Shown in pieces: positions 1 to 8,611 of a stretch of DNA of 64,000 nucleotides (positions are counted from its first letter, which is position 1; each line of letters opens with the position of its first letter). Source of the stretch: Flavobacterium macacae (lineage in GTDB: Bacteria; Bacteroidota; Bacteroidia; Flavobacteriales; Flavobacteriaceae). Both the position numbers and the translations under genes were made by a program. The stretch covers positions 67,020 through 131,019 of the forward strand of contig NZ_RQVR01000012.1 of assembly GCF_003865365.1 (NCBI RefSeq), read 5' to 3'. The notes below the pieces were generated by a model, which was not told the origin of the DNA, searched no databases, and was given only the letters and a program-made list of their open reading frames with translations.

Positions 1-1689
1 ATTACTTTAAATTCGGCATCAAATGTCTCGAGATCTTTGACAGTTTCCTCTGGTGGAACTTTAAATGTTACTTCGGGAAACTTGACAATTGGATGTACAG
101 ATAATAATGCAACTTTAAATCTTCTTGGAAATTTAAATGTTACTGGAGGAAATTTAAATGTAAATGGAAACATTGCAGCAGCTTATGGTTCTGTTTTTTC
201 GCAAAGCGGAGGAAATATAAATGTTGATGGAAACTCAGGAAATATAGCTACAAGTGTTGCGGATGGAACAAGAATAATAGATGTAATTCCTGAAAATGCT
301 TCAAGTTTAAATTGGACTGGTGGAACATTGACTATCGTTGATCCACACGCTGCAACCGCTGCAAATGACGTTTTAAGATTGAGCGGACAATTCGATGGTT
401 ATGTGAATGTTACGTCTGGACATACGATTAAATTTGGAGATGGTTTTTCTAATCAATCAGGAGGAAATGCGACCAATGGTTTTCGTGTAAATACTTGGGC
501 AATCACTTCTGGACTGCCTTTAGGTAATGTAATAGTTGAAGGTCCTGCAGGAACAAATCGTCACTTAACAGGAACCTATCAAATTCCTGTATATGGAAAT
601 TTAACCATAAATAATGGCGGAGAAAGCAGAGTTTCTACTCTTTATCTAAACGGAAATGCAGTAATAAATTCAGGAGGAACATTAACGTCTTCAACAGGAT
701 TTTTCTTTGTAAACGGAAGATTTATTGATGCTTCGACTGTTGGATTTACACCATCGATAAACGCGCAGCAGTTTACAAATAATGGTGTTGTGAGAAATTC
801 AGCAACCGTTTCAACAGCAAATTTGAATAATCTGGTAATTAATAATGCATCGGCTTTGGGCGTGACTTTAAATTCTCCAGTTTCATTAAGCGGAACGATG
901 ACTTTAACCAATGGTTTATTGAATACTTCGGCGACTAATATTTTAAAAATAAATCAAGGTGGAAGTGTAGCAGGCGGATCAAATACTACTTTTGTAAATG
1001 GTCCAATGACAAGAGTTTTTACTTCTGAAAGAACGGCTTCGGGTACTTATTCAAGCGCTACGCAGTTTCCGGTTGGAAAAAACGGAAGCTTTTTGCCTTT
1101 ATACATTGATCCTTCAACTGCTACAGAAAGTGTTGAATTTAAAGCAGAGGCTTTTACTTCAAATCAAGGAACTCATCCCCAAAACATAACGTCTTTGTCA
1201 AATAATCGTTGGGAAACAGCAATAATCTTAGGTAATGACAGCTTTATAAACGCAAATATCAGAATTGTCAATGCTTCAATTTCTGCAGAGAGTAAAATAG
1301 TTCAATCGGAAACGGCTTCGGGTGAATATTCTCTTTTTTCACCCGCTTCTATTGTAGGAACAGGAACTTTAACAACAGTTTCACCAATAATAGCGACTGA
1401 TTTTAAAGGTTTCTTTTCTCACGGAATTGAAAACCAATTAGGAACAGATACTTTTACAAAATCTGTTTTTAAAGCGTATCCAAATCCTGTAAAAGATGTT
1501 TTAAACTTAAGTTCTTCTGAAGAAATCAGTTCAATTGAAATTTATAACTTGATTGGACAAAGGGTTTTATTTAAAAAAGTAAATGATTTACAAATCAGCA
1601 TTGATTTGAGTTCTTTACCTAAATTAACTTACATTTTGAAAGCATTTTGTGGAGATTATGTACAGACCGTTAAGATTATAAAAGAGTAA
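1..1689 (+). CDS. T9SS-exported repetitive surface protein, 3' part (5' end outside window)
   Basis: The reading frame is open from base 1, so the gene starts upstream of the window; an in-frame TTG at 37 is not a credible start. The visible 560 or so residues are rich in Gly, Asn, Ser and Thr, with repeated NVTGGNLNVNG-like strands, as expected of a beta-rich extracellular adhesin or autotransporter-like passenger. The last 80 or so residues form a type A T9SS sorting domain: a YPNPVKD motif, then IEIYNLIGQRV, and a basic end VKIIKE. By family knowledge this domain directs export through the type IX system and surface attachment or release. No catalytic domain is visible. A terminator follows at 1711-1745. 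Confidence 0.85.
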   Translation: MTLNSASNVSRSLTVSSGGTLNVTSGNLTIGCTDNNATLNLLGNLNVTGGNLNVNGNIAAAYGSVFSQSGGNINVDGNSGNIATSVADGTRIIDVIPENASSLNWTGGTLTIVDPHAATAANDVLRLSGQFDGYVNVTSGHTIKFGDGFSNQSGGNATNGFRVNTWAITSGLPLGNVIVEGPAGTNRHLTGTYQIPVYGNLTINNGGESRVSTLYLNGNAVINSGGTLTSSTGFFFVNGRFIDASTVGFTPSINAQQFTNNGVVRNSATVSTANLNNLVINNASALGVTLNSPVSLSGTMTLTNGLLNTSATNILKINQGGSVAGGSNTTFVNGPMTRVFTSERTASGTYSSATQFPVGKNGSFLPLYIDPSTATESVEFKAEAFTSNQGTHPQNITSLSNNRWETAIILGNDSFINANIRIVNASISAESKIVQSETASGEYSLFSPASIVGTGTLTTVSPIIATDFKGFFSHGIENQLGTDTFTKSVFKAYPNPVKDVLNLSSSEEISSIEIYNLIGQRVLFKKVNDLQISIDLSSLPKLTYILKAFCGDYVQTVKIIKE

Positions 1690-1710
1690 TTTATTCTCAA
1701 TTTCAATACA

Positions 1711-1745
1711 AACCAACCTAAAATTTTAGGGTGGTTTTTTATTTT
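1711..1745 (+). terminator. Rho-independent terminator after the T9SS protein
   Basis: The arms AACCAACCTAAA and TTTAGGGTGGTT form a hairpin followed by a T run, 22 bases after the stop codon. Confidence 0.7.
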
Positions 1746-1752
1746 TAAAACT

Positions 1753-1760
1753 TATCTTTG
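1753..1760 (+). promoter_or_regulatory. -7 box TATCTTTG for the glycosyltransferase
   Basis: Matches the Bacteroidota TAnnTTTG box and lies 18 nt before the ATG at 1779. No clear TTG -33 element is seen; that position falls in the preceding terminator. The in-frame TTG at 1758 is part of this box, which argues against it as a start codon. Confidence 0.5.
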
Positions 1761-1778
1761 TTAAAGTTAAAATCTACT

Positions 1779-2777
1779 ATGAAATTCTCCTTTATAATCC
1801 CTGTTTTCAATCGACCAGACGAAATTGACGAACTTTTGCAAAGCTTGGCTAAGCAAAATTATTTAACTGATTTCGAGATTGTTGTTGTGGAAGATGGATC
1901 CTCAGTTCCTTGTCAATTTATTATAAATTCGTACAAAGAAAATCTGAATATTTCCTATTTTTTTAAATCAAATTCAGGTCCTGGAGATTCACGAAATTTT
2001 GGAATGAGAAATGCAAAAGGCGACTATTTTTTGATTTTAGACTCCGATTGTATTTTACCCCCAAATTATTTATCCGAAGTTGAAAAGGCTTTAAATGAAG
2101 ATTATGTAGATTGTTTTGGCGGGCCAGATAAAGCTTTAGTTAGTTTTTCTGATGTGCAAAAAGCAATTAATTTTTCAATGACTTCTTTTATGACAACGGG
2201 AGGAATTCGGGGCGGATCAGAAAAAATAGGCAAATTTCAACCCCGAAGTTTTAATATGGGATTGTCAAAAAAAGCCTTTGATGCTAGCCAAGGCTTTGGG
2301 AACATTCATCCGGGTGAAGATCCAGATTTGTCTATTAGATTATGGAAAATGGGCTTTGAAACCCGACTTTTCATCAATGCGCATGTCTATCATAAGAGAA
2401 GAATTGATTGGTCTAAATTTTATAAGCAAGTCCATAAATTTGGTAAAGCAAGACCGATTTTAAACAGTTGGTATCCAGAATACAACAAATTGACTTTCTT
2501 TTTTCCATCCTTATTTTTAATCGGATTTTTGTGTTCTGTGCTGTTTCTAATTTTCGGAATTTCATTCTTTCTCGGAATGTATTTGTTGTATTTTCTATTG
2601 GTTTTCGTTATTTCTACAATTCAAAATAAGAGTTTAAAAATAGGAAGTTTTTCTCTTTTGGCGGTAGCCACGCAGTTTTATGGCTATGGTGTTGGCTTTA
2701 TAAAGTCATATTATAATGTAATTATTTTAAAAAGAAAACCGCAAGAAGCAATGCCCGAAATGTTTTTCAAATTATAA
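1779..2777 (+). CDS. Family 2 glycosyltransferase with C-terminal membrane segments
   Basis: A 332-residue inverting GT-A glycosyltransferase. The N-terminus carries the GT2 start (FIIPVFNRPDE), the nucleotide-sugar region VVVEDGSS, an SGPGDSRNFGM stretch and the metal-binding DSD of LILDSDC. The acceptor-side acidic motif is HPGEDPDLSIR. Two or three hydrophobic segments near residues 235-290 anchor the protein in the inner membrane. ATG 1779 is chosen because an in-frame TTG 21 bases upstream lies inside the promoter box. The stop is 12 nt before coaE, so the two are probably cotranscribed. The substrate cannot be told; a role in polysaccharide or glycan assembly is inference. Confidence 0.88.
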   Translation: MKFSFIIPVFNRPDEIDELLQSLAKQNYLTDFEIVVVEDGSSVPCQFIINSYKENLNISYFFKSNSGPGDSRNFGMRNAKGDYFLILDSDCILPPNYLSEVEKALNEDYVDCFGGPDKALVSFSDVQKAINFSMTSFMTTGGIRGGSEKIGKFQPRSFNMGLSKKAFDASQGFGNIHPGEDPDLSIRLWKMGFETRLFINAHVYHKRRIDWSKFYKQVHKFGKARPILNSWYPEYNKLTFFFPSLFLIGFLCSVLFLIFGISFFLGMYLLYFLLVFVISTIQNKSLKIGSFSLLAVATQFYGYGVGFIKSYYNVIILKRKPQEAMPEMFFKL

Positions 2778-2789
2778 AAAACTCAAATT

Positions 2790-3374
2790 ATGCCTAAAAT
2801 AATCGGATTAACAGGAGGTATCGGAAGCGGGAAAAGCACTATTGCAAAGCATATCGAACAGCTTGGAATTCCAGTTTATATTGCAGATATTGAAGCTAAA
2901 AAAATCCTTGAAACAAAGGTAATAATCGATAGAATTAGCGACGCATTTGGTCATGATATTCTTGAAAATCAAAAAATTGACAGAAAAAAGTTGTCAAAAG
3001 TGGTATTTGAAAACCCAGAAAAGTTGAAAACTTTAAACAGCATAATTCATCCCGAAGTTGCCAAACATTTTAAAAATTGGGTACAAGAAAATCAAAATCA
3101 CCAAATCGTAGTCAAAGAAGCAGCTATACTTTTTGAAAGTGGAAGTTATAAAAATTGCGATAAAGTAATTTTAGTAACAGCGCCAAAAGAAACTAGAATT
3201 CAGAGAGTTATAAATCGAGATAACATTTCGAGAGAAGAAATTGAAAATAGAATGGCGAATCAATGGAGCGAAGAAAAGAAAAAAGAGTTAAGCGATTTTG
3301 TAATTATCAATGAAGATTTACAAGAAGCTTATAAAACTACCGAAATGATACTTTCTTTATTAAGGAATAAATAA
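2790..3374 (+). CDS. coaE: Dephospho-CoA kinase
   Basis: A 194-residue cytoplasmic enzyme that phosphorylates the 3'-hydroxyl of dephospho-CoA, the last step of coenzyme A synthesis. The P-loop GLTGGIGSGKST sits at residues 6-17. The ADIEAKKIL segment, the HPEV motif and VVKEAAILFESG follow in the family order, and the length is typical. It sits 12 nt after the glycosyltransferase, suggesting a two-gene operon; the next gene has its own promoter. Confidence 0.95.
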   Translation: MPKIIGLTGGIGSGKSTIAKHIEQLGIPVYIADIEAKKILETKVIIDRISDAFGHDILENQKIDRKKLSKVVFENPEKLKTLNSIIHPEVAKHFKNWVQENQNHQIVVKEAAILFESGSYKNCDKVILVTAPKETRIQRVINRDNISREEIENRMANQWSEEKKKELSDFVIINEDLQEAYKTTEMILSLLRNK

Positions 3375-3412
3375 TTTAGGAATTAGATGTTAATGTTTGG
3401 TTAATGTATTAA

Positions 3413-3440
3413 TTGCTTAAATGTTAAAATGTTAATTTTG
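3413..3440 (+). promoter_or_regulatory. Promoter TTG-N17-TAATTTTG, leaderless start for the sensor kinase
   Basis: TTG at 3413-3415 and TAATTTTG at 3433-3440 are 17 nt apart, a close match to the Bacteroidota sigma-ABfr consensus. Only five bases separate the box from the ATG at 3446, so transcription is expected to begin at or beside the start codon. Confidence 0.7.
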
Positions 3441-3445
3441 TTTCG

Positions 3446-5032
3446 ATGAATAAGACATTGTTTCGCTTGCTAGTTGTATTAATGAGCCTATCACTGATAG
3501 GAATTATTTTGGTTCAATTGTATTTGATTAATACTTCGTTCAAAAATAATGAAGAGCAATTTAAATACCACGTTCAGCAAGTTATCGCAAATGTTTCTGA
3601 AAAATTAAAACAAGAAGAAACGTACAGTCTATTAAATCAGTATAATATTTTAAAAGACAGCATTGGAAAAGCACCGAATACTAGTGAACTATTAGATTTT
3701 GTGTTGGTTCAAAAAAATAAGGTTACTAATGAAACAGTAATTTATTCGAATAATATTATTGCTGAAGATTATAATGTAAACCTTTCGTTCTTTGATAAAA
3801 AAAAGGATTCAATAAGAAAAGCTCAAAATTACAGCGCAAAGCGAAGAACAGAAATTTATTCTGGCAATCAGATTGACAATTCTGCGATGCAAAAAACAAC
3901 AACTCCAGATATTACTGTGGAAAAATCAGGTAATATGGAAATGTTGGTCAAAGCACAATACGATACATTTTTGAAAGATATTGCTGAAACCAAGCCGTTA
4001 AAAGATAGAATTTCAAAAGAAAAACTTCAAAAGATGTTAGCGCACGAGCTTAAACTATATGAAGTAAAAACACATTTTGAATACGGAGTTTACAGTGACG
4101 GATTGGCTACAAAAATAAAATCTGATAATTTTAAGTTCGATAAAAATTCGACTTTTCAGACACCAATTTTTGCAGACAATGAAGGAAAAGCTAAATTTCA
4201 ATTACTAGTAAGTTTTCCTGACAAAAAGAAATTTTTGTTTACCGATTTGATTGGAATTACGATTTTGTCCATCACATTTACGCTAATTATCATTATTGCT
4301 TACGCAAGTGCTTTGAATCAATTAATAAAACAACGTCAGATTTCTGAAATCAAAACCGATTTCATTAATAACATGACACACGAATTTAAAACGCCTATTG
4401 CCACTATTAACTTGGCTTTAGATGCAATCAAAAATCCAAAAGTAATCGAAGATACTGAAAAAGTATTCAGATACCTGCAGATGATTCGTGACGAAAATAA
4501 AAGAATGCACGCTCAAGTTGAAAACGTTCTTCGAATTTCTAAATTAGAAAAAAGAGAACTTGAAATCAACAAAGAACCAATGAGTGTTCAAGAAATTGTG
4601 GAAGATGCAGTAGAACACGTAAACCTGATTATAGAAGACAGGCATGGCGTAATTAACACCCATTTTGCTGCAACAAGAACAACAACATTAGTCAATGATG
4701 TTCACTTTACAAACGTAATGGTAAACATTTTAGACAACGCCATAAAATATTCTCCAGAAGCGCCAGTCATTGACGTTTACACAGAAAATGTAAAAGATTT
4801 CATTGTGATAAAAGTAAAAGACCAAGGACAAGGAATGAGTAAAGTGGCTCAAAAACGAGTCTTTGAGAAATTTTATCGAGAGCACACAGGTGACCGTCAC
4901 GACGTTAAAGGTCACGGTTTAGGTTTGGCTTATGTAAAAAGAATTGTTGACGACCACAATGGTCAAATATTTGTAGAAAGCGAAAAAGGGAAGGGTAGCA
5001 CCTTCATTATAAAATTACCACTAATCAATTAA
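3446..5032 (+). CDS. Two-component sensor histidine kinase (RprX-like)
   Basis: A 528-residue membrane kinase. One transmembrane segment is at about residues 7-27, followed by a periplasmic sensor region to about 265, and a second segment at about 268-290. The cytoplasmic HisKA domain has the H-box NNMTHEFKTP with the predicted phospho-acceptor His312. The HATPase domain shows an N box (NILDNAIKYS), G1 (DQGQGM), F box (FEKFYR) and G2 (GHGLGLAYVK). The partner regulator begins 3 nt after the stop. The pair resembles the RprXY type common in Bacteroidota; the signal is unknown. The start at 3446 fits the promoter directly upstream. Confidence 0.93.
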   Translation: MNKTLFRLLVVLMSLSLIGIILVQLYLINTSFKNNEEQFKYHVQQVIANVSEKLKQEETYSLLNQYNILKDSIGKAPNTSELLDFVLVQKNKVTNETVIYSNNIIAEDYNVNLSFFDKKKDSIRKAQNYSAKRRTEIYSGNQIDNSAMQKTTTPDITVEKSGNMEMLVKAQYDTFLKDIAETKPLKDRISKEKLQKMLAHELKLYEVKTHFEYGVYSDGLATKIKSDNFKFDKNSTFQTPIFADNEGKAKFQLLVSFPDKKKFLFTDLIGITILSITFTLIIIIAYASALNQLIKQRQISEIKTDFINNMTHEFKTPIATINLALDAIKNPKVIEDTEKVFRYLQMIRDENKRMHAQVENVLRISKLEKRELEINKEPMSVQEIVEDAVEHVNLIIEDRHGVINTHFAATRTTTLVNDVHFTNVMVNILDNAIKYSPEAPVIDVYTENVKDFIVIKVKDQGQGMSKVAQKRVFEKFYREHTGDRHDVKGHGLGLAYVKRIVDDHNGQIFVESEKGKGSTFIIKLPLIN

Positions 5033-5035
5033 GCT

Positions 5036-5758
5036 ATGGAAAATGTAAACAAGAAAATCCTTTTAGTCGAGGACGACCCAAACTTTGGTTCAATTTTAAA
5101 AGATTATTTAAATCTGAACGATTTTGAAGTTACTTTGGCAAAAAACGGGATGGAAGGTTTCGAAAAATTTAAAAAAGACACATTTGATTTGTGCATTCTC
5201 GACGTTATGATGCCTTACAAAGATGGATATACTTTGGCTAAAGAAATCAGAGAAAAAAATAAAGACATTCCACTTATTTTCTTGACGGCAAAGTCAATGA
5301 AAGAAGATGTGTTGAAAGGATATAAAGTGGGGGCTGACGATTATTTGAACAAACCTTTTGATTCAGAAGTATTGTTGATGAAAATCAAGGCAATCATCCA
5401 AAGAAAAGCATCTGACAGCAAAACAGATAACACTAAATTTGAATTTCAAATTGGTAATTTCCACTTGAATTCAAAATTACGTTTCTTGACTTTCAAACAA
5501 GAAGAGCCAATAAAACTATCTCCAAAAGAGAACGAATTATTGAAAATGTTAGCTGTTCACGAAAACGATTTGATGCCGAGAGAACTAGCCTTGACAAAAA
5601 TCTGGAGAGACGACAACTATTTTACATCAAGAAGTATGGACGTTTACATCGCCAAACTAAGAAAATATTTGAAACTGGACGAAGAAGTAGAAATTCTAAA
5701 CATCCACGGAGAAGGATTCAGATTGGTAGTGAAAAACAAACCAGCTGTATCAGAATAA
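5036..5758 (+). CDS. OmpR-family response regulator (RprY-like)
   Basis: A 240-residue transcription factor. The receiver domain (residues 7-120) has the acidic pair EDD, phospho-acceptor Asp56 in LDVMMP, the LTAKS lysine and KPFD. The C-terminal winged-helix DNA-binding domain runs from about 140 to 233, with the usual ending RSMDVYIAKLRKYL followed by a GEGFRLV wing. It is cotranscribed with the kinase upstream and ends in a terminator at 5765. Target genes cannot be read from the window. Confidence 0.95.
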   Translation: MENVNKKILLVEDDPNFGSILKDYLNLNDFEVTLAKNGMEGFEKFKKDTFDLCILDVMMPYKDGYTLAKEIREKNKDIPLIFLTAKSMKEDVLKGYKVGADDYLNKPFDSEVLLMKIKAIIQRKASDSKTDNTKFEFQIGNFHLNSKLRFLTFKQEEPIKLSPKENELLKMLAVHENDLMPRELALTKIWRDDNYFTSRSMDVYIAKLRKYLKLDEEVEILNIHGEGFRLVVKNKPAVSE

Positions 5759-5764
5759 AACATC

Positions 5765-5793
5765 AAAGCTTCGAGAAATCGGAGCTTTTTTTT
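5765..5793 (+). terminator. Terminator of the two-component operon
   Basis: AAAGCTtcgagaaatcGGAGCTTTTTTTT is a short G+C stem with a T tract, 6 nt after the regulator stop. Nearly the same sequence ends the fumarylacetoacetase gene at 42866-42896 on the other strand. Confidence 0.75.
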
Positions 5794-5838
5794 ATGTCTT
5801 TTTTTGAATAAATCTCTAAAAATTTGTGGAATCTGTGT

Positions 5839-6576
5839 TTAAAACCCCAATTCCAGAGCAAAACAAGCCTTTTTATCTTTCAAAATAGCATAAATCAATT
5901 TGCCTTCTTCTTCAAAAGAATCAATAGAAACAGCATCATCCAGCATCAATTCCTTCCTAAAATTCATGTCGATACTTTTCAATTGTTTTGTCAAAATCAA
6001 CTTTACATCGGCCAAATCCAGGCACCATTCCAGATATTTGACATTATTTACGTGATTGACAATATCCAAATCTGACAGCACCACTTTTCTTTCGTGTAAG
6101 GTTTTCATTTCTTTGGGCAAATCAATTTTTTTCACGCGCTCAGTGGTAGAAAATGTAGTTCCGAATATTTCAAAATGTTCGTGAGGCAAAGCCAGCGCTT
6201 CCGGACGACGCAATTTGGTATTAAAAACCGCCCAGAAAGATTCACAGCCTACAATTTTTTTTCCGTTCAAATGCATTTCTAAAGCTCTTATCGAGCGCGA
6301 GTTTTCTAACGACACAATCCACGTTTTTACCGTTACCACATCGCCCCATTTGGGCAACGCATCAATTTCAAGTTTCATTCTGCTCAAAACCCATGCCTGG
6401 TTGAATTCCTGCATATCGGTAAAACTAATGCCACCCACAACCGAATGATCTCCGGCTGTCAGCTGTAGCAAATTGCACAAATCAGTATATTTCAAATAAC
6501 CGTTCGGCGTGCATTGTGTGAAATTGATTTCCCAGTCTCTGCTGAAAATAGAAGTGAAATTTGGAGAAATTGGCAT
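5839..6576 (-). CDS. Acyl-ACP thioesterase family protein
   Basis: A 245-residue protein with two hotdog-fold halves as in the FatA/FatB-like family. The N-terminal half includes YLKYTDLCNLLQLTAGDH and WVLSRM; the C-terminal half carries the catalytic-region motif SDLDIVNHVNNVKYLEW, where Asn and His are the expected active-site residues. Family members hydrolyse acyl-ACP to free fatty acid in the cytoplasm. It lies 17 nt downstream of miaA on the same strand and may be cotranscribed. Chain-length preference cannot be predicted here. Confidence 0.88.
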   Translation of the reverse strand: MPISPNFTSIFSRDWEINFTQCTPNGYLKYTDLCNLLQLTAGDHSVVGGISFTDMQEFNQAWVLSRMKLEIDALPKWGDVVTVKTWIVSLENSRSIRALEMHLNGKKIVGCESFWAVFNTKLRRPEALALPHEHFEIFGTTFSTTERVKKIDLPKEMKTLHERKVVLSDLDIVNHVNNVKYLEWCLDLADVKLILTKQLKSIDMNFRKELMLDDAVSIDSFEEEGKLIYAILKDKKACFALELGF

Positions 6577-6593
6577 TTTAAAAGAATTATGAA

Positions 6594-7517
6594 TTATGAA
6601 TTTTCGGAATTAGAAATTGAATTTATAATTTTTTCAACATCTGTTTTATAATCAAACCATTTTGCATTTTCTTTTCTTTTAAACCACGTCATTTGGCGTT
6701 TTGCAAAACGTCTTGTATTTTTCTTGATTTCTTCGAGGGCAAAATCTAAGGTAAATTCACCATCAAAATGACTGAACAATTCTCTATAGCCAACGGTTTG
6801 CAAAGCGTTCAATGTTTTATTTGGATATAATACTTTCGCTTCTTCCAGTAATCCGGCTTGCATCATCAAATCAACCCGACAATTGATTCGGTCGTACATT
6901 TCTTGACGATCGGCTTCCAGGCCAATGATGATGGGCGTGAAATTTCGTGTGTTTTTCTTTTGGTTCAAGAAAGAAGAATACGGTTTTTTGCTTCCGATGC
7001 AGACTTCCACAAAACGCATCATCCGCTGTGGGTTTTGCAACGTTTGTGGATTTTCTTTGGAAATGATTTCGAAATAGTTTGGATCCATTTCTTCTAATTT
7101 ATTTTGAAGATATTCAATTCCGAATTGTTCATAATTAGAAATAATATCAGTGCGGACAGCAGTTTCAATCCCTGGAAATGTATCAAAACCTTTTAAAATA
7201 GCGTCAACATACAGTCCGGAACCTCCGACTAAGATGGCATAATCATTGGTTTTAAACAATTCATCAAGTTTTGAAATAGCTTCTCTTTCAAAATCACCAA
7301 CGCTATAATTTTCAAAAATCGATTTGTTTTGGATAAAATGGTGTGGGGCAGAAGCCAGTTCTTCATCAGAGGGAACAGCAGTCCCGATTTTCATTTCTTT
7401 AAAAAACTGGCGTGAATCGCATGAAAGGATTTCACAATTGAAATGTTGCGCCAATTTGATGCTTAACGCCGTTTTGCCGATTGCCGTTGGGCCAATGATG
7501 GTGATGAGTTTTTTCAT
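6594..7517 (-). CDS. miaA: tRNA dimethylallyltransferase
   Basis: A 307-residue enzyme that adds a dimethylallyl group to A37 of tRNAs reading UNN codons. It shows the P-loop GPTAIGKTALS, the DSRQFFKEMKIGTA segment, LVGGSGLYVDAIL and the C-terminal FAKRQMTWFKR motif. ATG 7517 is preferred over an in-frame TTG at 7526, because that TTG is part of the promoter box TAACTTTG (7531-7524). The tRNA-modifying partner miaE is present at 55.5 kb. Confidence 0.95.
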   Translation of the reverse strand: MKKLITIIGPTAIGKTALSIKLAQHFNCEILSCDSRQFFKEMKIGTAVPSDEELASAPHHFIQNKSIFENYSVGDFEREAISKLDELFKTNDYAILVGGSGLYVDAILKGFDTFPGIETAVRTDIISNYEQFGIEYLQNKLEEMDPNYFEIISKENPQTLQNPQRMMRFVEVCIGSKKPYSSFLNQKKNTRNFTPIIIGLEADRQEMYDRINCRVDLMMQAGLLEEAKVLYPNKTLNALQTVGYRELFSHFDGEFTLDFALEEIKKNTRRFAKRQMTWFKRKENAKWFDYKTDVEKIINSISNSENS

Positions 7518-7523
7518 TTGTAG

Positions 7524-7531
7524 CAAAGTTA
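7524..7531 (-). promoter_or_regulatory. -7 box TAACTTTG for miaA
   Basis: Minus-strand TAACTTTG ends six bases before the miaA ATG, again implying a leaderless or nearly leaderless transcript. No good -33 TTG is present at the expected spacing. Confidence 0.45.
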
Positions 7532-7601
7532 CTTTTTAAACAACGGTTTTAAAAATTCTGCTGTTGATTTTTAGTAATTTAGTTGATTTTTAGTAGTTTG
7601 A

Positions 7602-7743
7602 TAGCCCTGATTGTAGTGGAAAGCTTTTTTGAGAAGCCTACATTTTTTTGCCAGATAAAAAAAACGACCGGGGGAAGCTCTTTTTATTTGTGCAAAAAAG
7701 GAGGCTTGAAAAAAACTTGTAGCGGAAAGCCGGAAATAGCTTC
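7602..7743 (+). repeat. Dispersed flavobacterial hairpin repeat, copy A
   Basis: Begins TAGCCCTGATTGTAGTGG and ends AGCGGAAAGCCGGAAATAGC, with an internal CGACCGGGGGAAGCTC segment between T-rich and A-rich arms. It shares these end blocks with copies B (21500), C (42631) and D (12050). It fills the gap between miaA and the ion-channel gene and is antisense to both. Confidence 0.75.
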
Positions 7744-7751
7744 TTAAAAAA

Positions 7752-8588
7752 TTAATTTTCGAGCGTTGTTCCGCATTTGTAGCAGAACTCAGCTGTATTT
7801 CGGTGATCGCTTGTGCCACATTTTGGACAGGCTCCCGGAAGCAACTTTCGAGATTTAGACCCACTTGCAAGTTCAGCCGTTACGATTCCGGTTGGTACGG
7901 CGATGATACCGTAACCTAAGATCATTATGAAAGACGCAATGACTTTTCCTAATGGCGTTATTGGGGCGATATCGCCATAACCAACGGTTGTCAGCGTCAC
8001 GATACACCAGTAAATACTGGTAGGAATGCTGGTGAAACCGCTTTCTGGACTTTCGACCACGTACATTACGGCACCAAGCAAGATGGAAATGATGAAGACG
8101 AAATAGATGAAAACGATGATTTTGGTCTTACTGGCGTTGATGGCTAATTTGAGCTGTGACGCTTGACCTGAAAATTGCACTAAATTTAAGATTCGGAAGA
8201 GTCTTAAAAGTCGTAAAGCCCTTACCACTGTTAGTATTTTTGAACTTGGTATAAAAAACGAAAGATACATGGGCAGTATCGAAATTAAATCAATGATGCC
8301 ATAAAAACTAAAAATATATTTCAAGGGTTTTCGGGTAGAAATGATTCGGAGAATGTATTCTATTGAGAAAAAAATGGTGATAACCCACTCTGAAATAATG
8401 AAAAATCGATGGTAAACAATATCGAGTGTTTCAACGCTTTCAAGCATTACCAAAACCACGCTGAGTAAAATAATGAAGAGAAGAATAATGTCAAAAAGTC
8501 GCCCTGCGGGCGTGTTGACGCCGTGGATGATGATATTTATTCTTTGACGAAAAATGTCATAAGGTGTTTTACACTCTTTTTCTTTCAT
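7752..8588 (-). CDS. Voltage-gated-type potassium channel with C-terminal zinc ribbon
   Basis: A 278-residue ion transport protein with six predicted membrane segments. S4 (about residues 118-135) has arginines at every third position (VVRALRLLRLFRIL), as in voltage sensors. The pore holds the K+ selectivity filter TVGYGD at 201-206. The tail carries a zinc-ribbon-like pair, CPKC (254/257) and CYKC (269/272). By family it conducts K+ across the inner membrane; the role of the ribbon is unknown. A minus-strand TATTTTTG box at 8609-8602 lies 13 nt upstream of the ATG. Confidence 0.9.
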   Translation of the reverse strand: MKEKECKTPYDIFRQRINIIIHGVNTPAGRLFDIILLFIILLSVVLVMLESVETLDIVYHRFFIISEWVITIFFSIEYILRIISTRKPLKYIFSFYGIIDLISILPMYLSFFIPSSKILTVVRALRLLRLFRILNLVQFSGQASQLKLAINASKTKIIVFIYFVFIISILLGAVMYVVESPESGFTSIPTSIYWCIVTLTTVGYGDIAPITPLGKVIASFIMILGYGIIAVPTGIVTAELASGSKSRKLLPGACPKCGTSDHRNTAEFCYKCGTTLEN

Positions 8589-8611
8589 ACTTCTAAAGTA
8601 GCAAAAATATT

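Noticed and set aside
7561..7600. Tandem TTGATTTTTAGTA units as an origin or iteron
   Set aside because: Only two imperfect units in AT-rich DNA, with no replication gene nearby.
7571..7870. 99-codon minus-strand frame overlapping the ion-channel gene
   Set aside because: It runs out of frame through the channel's 3' end and repeat copy A, with no recognisable domain.
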